From positions 31,746-95,745 of the forward strand of contig NZ_BCFK01000054.1 of assembly GCF_001417815.1 (NCBI RefSeq): a stretch of 64,000 nucleotides of DNA, given 5' to 3'. Position numbers and translations under genes: made by a program. This stretch comes from Bifidobacterium aesculapii. GTDB lineage: Bacteria; Actinomycetota; Actinomycetes; Actinomycetales; Bifidobacteriaceae. Shown piece by piece: positions 61,502-64,000 of the stretch. Under the pieces are notes generated by a model that was not told where the DNA came from, searched no databases, and was given only the letters and a program-made list of their open reading frames with translations. Every line of letters starts with the position of its first letter. The first letter of the stretch is position 1.

Positions 61502-61514
61502 TACAGTAAGGGCC
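61502..61514 (+). promoter_or_regulatory. -10 element of the RpiR-family gene
   Basis: TACAGT (61502-61507) ends 7 nt before the ATG at 61515. AAGG lies only 3 nt before the ATG, too close for a normal ribosome binding site, so a leaderless message is likely. Confidence 0.5.
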
Positions 61515-62294
61515 ATGTTCACCTTTGAGCAGCTTGCGCGTTGCAACCGGATGGAGCTCACGATATGCCGGTTCGTTTCCACGCATCTGGAATCGGCGGC
61601 GTACATGTCGGTGCGCGAGCTCGCCGCGGCCACGTACGTGTCGCCGTCCACGGTGATGCGCTGGTGCGCGCGGATGAGCTTCGATGGTTTCGACGCGTTC
61701 AGGGAGGCGGCGCGTGAAGCCGCGGCCGGTCAGGGTACGTCGCCTGCCCCGCAGGCCGATCTGGGCAAACTGTCGCTGTTCTTCTCCCGCACCGACTCCC
61801 CTGCGTTCGAGTCATTGCTCGGCGAGGCGACGGCGCTGTTGGCGGATGCCGATCCGATTGTGTTCGTCGGCGAGGGCTCGTCCGGCACCATCGCCGATTA
61901 CGGCGCACGACTGTTCGCCAATATGGGCATGTTCGCCATCGGGCTGACGGACGCGTTCTATCCGGTCTCCACCTTCGCGAAGGAAACCATGGCGGTCGTC
62001 GCCGTGTCGGAGAGCGGCGAGACACCGAAACTGCTGGAACTGATGGAGGGGTTCGCGGCGCGCGGTGCGACGTTGCTCGCGCTGACGAACACGCCCGGCA
62101 GCACGCTTGCAGGACTGTGCGATTGGTCGTTCGCCGCCGGCTTGTCGTCGGAACGCGTCAATGGCGGCTATAACGCGACCAGCCAGCTGCCCGCCGTGTT
62201 CGTCATCGAATCGTTGGCTCGACGTCTCGTCAGGCTGCGGGACGGGAATCCGAACGAGGCGAATTATCGTCAACGGGATTGTCGGTATCGTTGA
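61515..62294 (+). CDS. MurR/RpiR-family transcriptional regulator
   Basis: A 259-residue regulator. The N-terminal helix-turn-helix has MSVRELAAATYVSPSTVMRWCARM, broken after SPSTV for the turn helix, and the C-terminal SIS (sugar isomerase) domain has IVFVGEGSSGTIADYGARL and VVAVSESGETPKLLELM. Such proteins sense phosphosugars. Its target is unknown; it is near a sugar acetyltransferase. The 3' end overlaps the convergent acetyltransferase gene by 65 bases. Confidence 0.88.
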   Translation: MFTFEQLARCNRMELTICRFVSTHLESAAYMSVRELAAATYVSPSTVMRWCARMSFDGFDAFREAAREAAAGQGTSPAPQADLGKLSLFFSRTDSPAFESLLGEATALLADADPIVFVGEGSSGTIADYGARLFANMGMFAIGLTDAFYPVSTFAKETMAVVAVSESGETPKLLELMEGFAARGATLLALTNTPGSTLAGLCDWSFAAGLSSERVNGGYNATSQLPAVFVIESLARRLVRLRDGNPNEANYRQRDCRYR

Positions 62295-62874
62295 TCGCGC
62301 GCAGCACGCGGCACGGGTTGCCGACGGCGACGACGTTCGCGGGAATGTCGCGCGTGACGACGGAACCGGCGCCGATCACACTGTTGTCGCCAATGGTCAC
62401 GCCCGGCAGAATGCTCACGTTGGAGCCGACCCACACGTTGCGCCCGATATGCACGGGCAGCGCGTACGTGTAATGATGCTCGCGCAGGATGGGCAGAATG
62501 GGGTGGCCGGCTGTGGCGATGGTGACGGATGGTCCGAACATCGCATAGTCGCCGATCCAAATCCCCGCATCATCGACCATGCTCATGAACGCGTTGATGT
62601 AGATGCCCTTGCCAAGGTGCACGCGGCGGCATCCGTTGTTCGCGTGCAACGGCGTTTCGACGTGCGCGCCTTCGCCGACTTCGGCGCACATGTCCTTGAG
62701 CAGTTCGGCGCGACGCTCCTGTTCGGTGGGTCTGGTCTGGTTGTATTCCCACAGTTTGTCCTGCCAAGCGAGCTGCCCGTCCATGATCGCCGGATCGTCA
62801 TAGTGGTACGGCAATCCCGCATCCCGGCGCGCCGCATTGTCCATATCACTCGTTTCGCATGCATCTAGTGTCAT
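62230..62874 (-). CDS. Sugar O-acetyltransferase, Maa/LacA type
   Basis: Left-handed beta-helix acetyltransferase predicted to acetylate maltose, galactosides or similar sugars from acetyl-CoA. Of 214 residues, hexapeptide repeats run from IYINAFMSMVDD to VIGAGSVVTRDIP, and the catalytic histidine lies in TIATAGHPILP. The ATG at 62874 has AGGAG 9 nt upstream; an internal ATG ten codons later (MDNAARRDAGLPYH) is closer to the usual family start but has no site. Its last 65 bases overlap the convergent RpiR gene. Confidence 0.9.
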   Translation of the reverse strand: MTLDACETSDMDNAARRDAGLPYHYDDPAIMDGQLAWQDKLWEYNQTRPTEQERRAELLKDMCAEVGEGAHVETPLHANNGCRRVHLGKGIYINAFMSMVDDAGIWIGDYAMFGPSVTIATAGHPILPILREHHYTYALPVHIGRNVWVGSNVSILPGVTIGDNSVIGAGSVVTRDIPANVVAVGNPCRVLRAINDTDNPVDDNSPRSDSRPAA

Positions 62875-63077
62875 CGCCACGCTCCTGCACGTCACATTCC
62901 CGTTTCCCGTCCTCTTCAGAATGCATCTCCTATGGTAGCGATGCCATCGTGACGGATGTCAGCAGGTCCGATGCGGCACATTCCGTTCCGAATCCGGAAC
63001 ACTCATTCGAAGCATACTGGCGCGAAGGCAATCGTCGACCGACTGCATCCACGATGTCGCCTCGTACGTCCTCCTCG

Positions 63078-63104
63078 TACACTGGAGGCAAGGGCGAACG
63101 CCCG
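63078..63104 (+). promoter_or_regulatory. Promoter and small hairpin of the esterase gene
   Basis: TACACT at 63078-63083 with a weak TGTCGC 17 nt upstream. A GGGCG-AA-CGCCC hairpin follows near 63092-63103. Confidence 0.45.
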
Positions 63105-63127
63105 TAGGACAAGGGATTGGAGCAATC

Positions 63128-63850
63128 ATGCGGCTCAGCGCATTGCAGCGAATCGATACGATTCCCCCGGATACGGCGGGAAAGCACGACGACCGACTGT
63201 TCGTCATGTTCCACGGGTACGGCAACGACGAGCATGAGATGGTACGCGTCATCGAGGCGGTGTATGCCACTGGCCCGCACGACGAAGGCCAGGCGCCCGA
63301 TGCCCATCAACCATCCGATTCCCATGGCTCCACCGGCAACGCCGATCCGCATCCACTCACCGCAGCACCAAGCTATCTCTCCTTTCGAGCCACCTACGAC
63401 CGGCCATATATGGGCGGCGCGTACTGGTATCCGGACGGGTGCGGGGTCGAGGAGCGCCGACGCGAATGTTCGCGTGTGGGTGATGCCGTCGTGGAGCTGC
63501 TCGACTCGCCTTTGTTCGCCAGCCGCAAGAAGATCCTCGTCGGATTCTCGCAGGGCGGCTACATGTCGTACCGTATCGTGCGTGAACACCCTGATGTATT
63601 CGACGCAGCGGTATTGATGAGCCCGTCGTTCCAAGGGGAGGAAACTACCGATCTCACCGGCTTCGATTCGTCTACGCGTTTCCTGCTGTTGTACGGTGCC
63701 GACGATCACACGATTCCGCAGAAGGATCAGCGCACCGCTCGTCGTGTGCTGGATACTACAGGGAAACTGGAATATCGGGAATACCCAGGTATGGGGCACT
63801 CGATTAATCACGAGGAGATCAAGGATATCCGCATGTTCCTGGGACTGTGA
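63128..63850 (+). CDS. Alpha/beta hydrolase, phospholipase/carboxylesterase type
   Basis: A 240-residue cytosolic esterase. The oxyanion motif is VMFHGYGNDEHEM, the nucleophile elbow is VGFSQGGYMSYRI with the serine, the acid is in LLYGADDHTIP and the histidine in YPGMGHSINHEE. This is the short carboxylesterase (YpfH-like) group acting on small esters; the substrate is unknown. The segment after residue 50 (GPHDEGQAPDAHQPSDSHG) is a His/Asp-rich insertion. GGAG lies 5 nt before the ATG. Confidence 0.88.
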   Translation: MRLSALQRIDTIPPDTAGKHDDRLFVMFHGYGNDEHEMVRVIEAVYATGPHDEGQAPDAHQPSDSHGSTGNADPHPLTAAPSYLSFRATYDRPYMGGAYWYPDGCGVEERRRECSRVGDAVVELLDSPLFASRKKILVGFSQGGYMSYRIVREHPDVFDAAVLMSPSFQGEETTDLTGFDSSTRFLLLYGADDHTIPQKDQRTARRVLDTTGKLEYREYPGMGHSINHEEIKDIRMFLGL

Positions 63851-63857
63851 ATCCGTG

Positions 63858-63893
63858 CGGTGGTGCATCGTGCAGACTCACGACGCACCACCG
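63858..63893 (+). terminator. Terminator after the esterase gene
   Basis: Fifteen-base arms starting CGGTGGTGC (63858-63872 and 63879-63893) with one mismatch and a 6-nt loop, 8 bases past the stop codon. Confidence 0.8.
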
Positions 63894-63962
63894 CTGTACC
63901 TTGCTGATTGATTGCGATGCAATCCACGTGTCTTAGCGGTCGTAGCCTGCATACATATGGGT

Positions 63963-63994
63963 GAAGCCCGGGGGCGGTGTGCTCTCCGGGCTTC
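63963..63994. terminator. Hairpin at the window edge
   Basis: Arms GAAGCCCGG and CCGGGCTTC (63963-63971 and 63986-63994). It probably ends a gene that lies beyond the window on the other strand. Nothing else is seen in 63894-64000. Confidence 0.6.
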
Positions 63995-64000
63995 GTGTTA

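Overview
The window is a gene-dense, high-GC actinobacterial chromosome segment. Several things point to Bifidobacterium: the tpiA-pgk-whiA-rapZ-aroE-uvrC-uvrA run, the [16 protein letters not shown] run, an NrtR-controlled nadA-nadB-nadC-nifS operon, and a pyrB-pyrI-pyrC-pyrF-pyrK-pyrD-pyrE operon. This is a genus-level inference from gene content and order. Most genes lie on the minus strand. No rRNA, tRNA, CRISPR array, prophage or insertion sequence was seen.

Layout. 1-10.6 kb (minus): glycolysis (tpiA, partial, and pgk), the regulators whiA and rapZ, aroE, and the excision-repair pair uvrA-uvrC behind a LexA-type SOS box. 10.7-16.3 kb (minus): a three-gene MukB-like SMC operon matching JetA, JetB and JetC of Wadjet (MksF, MksE, MksB), with no JetD/MksG nuclease next to it. 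16.6-17.6 kb (plus): a divergent uncharacterised gene preceded by a 6-codon upstream ORF. 17.7-20.7 kb (minus): an ECF-type transporter. 20.8-25.3 kb: an ABC-F ATPase, a carboxymuconolactone-decarboxylase-like protein, and the bifunctional NAD(P)HX repair enzyme Nnr. 25.4-33.8 kb (minus): the high-affinity potassium system, in the order small ORF, kdpF, kdpA, kdpB, kdpC, kdpD, kdpE. 34.1-38.5 kb: a HAD phosphatase, a LysR regulator, a DUF2974 hydrolase and a DUF559 nuclease-like gene that sits between two 118-bp elements. 38.7-44.9 kb (minus): NAD biosynthesis with its Nudix-type repressor and operator. 44.9-48.3 kb (minus): chromosome segregation and XerD. 48.5-50.1 kb (minus): infC-rpmI-rplT behind a long leader. 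50.1-54.6 kb: a membrane-anchored spermidine-synthase-like protein, thiamine pyrophosphokinase, gap and ybaK. 54.8-61.3 kb (minus): UMP biosynthesis. 61.5-64 kb: an RpiR regulator, a sugar O-acetyltransferase and an esterase.

Themes. Three parts of the window deal with DNA: SOS-linked excision repair, the Jet/Mks-like complex, and ParA/ScpAB/XerD. Nicotinamide nucleotide metabolism appears twice, as synthesis under NrtR and as repair by Nnr. At least six genes have a -10 hexamer 7-8 nt before the start codon and no Shine-Dalgarno sequence, so they are probably leaderless.

The best candidates for something undescribed are the Jet/Mks operon without its nuclease, a 30-residue membrane peptide gene coupled to kdpF, and the paired 26-bp CCTARG-N14-CCTARG motifs on both sides of the DUF559 gene.
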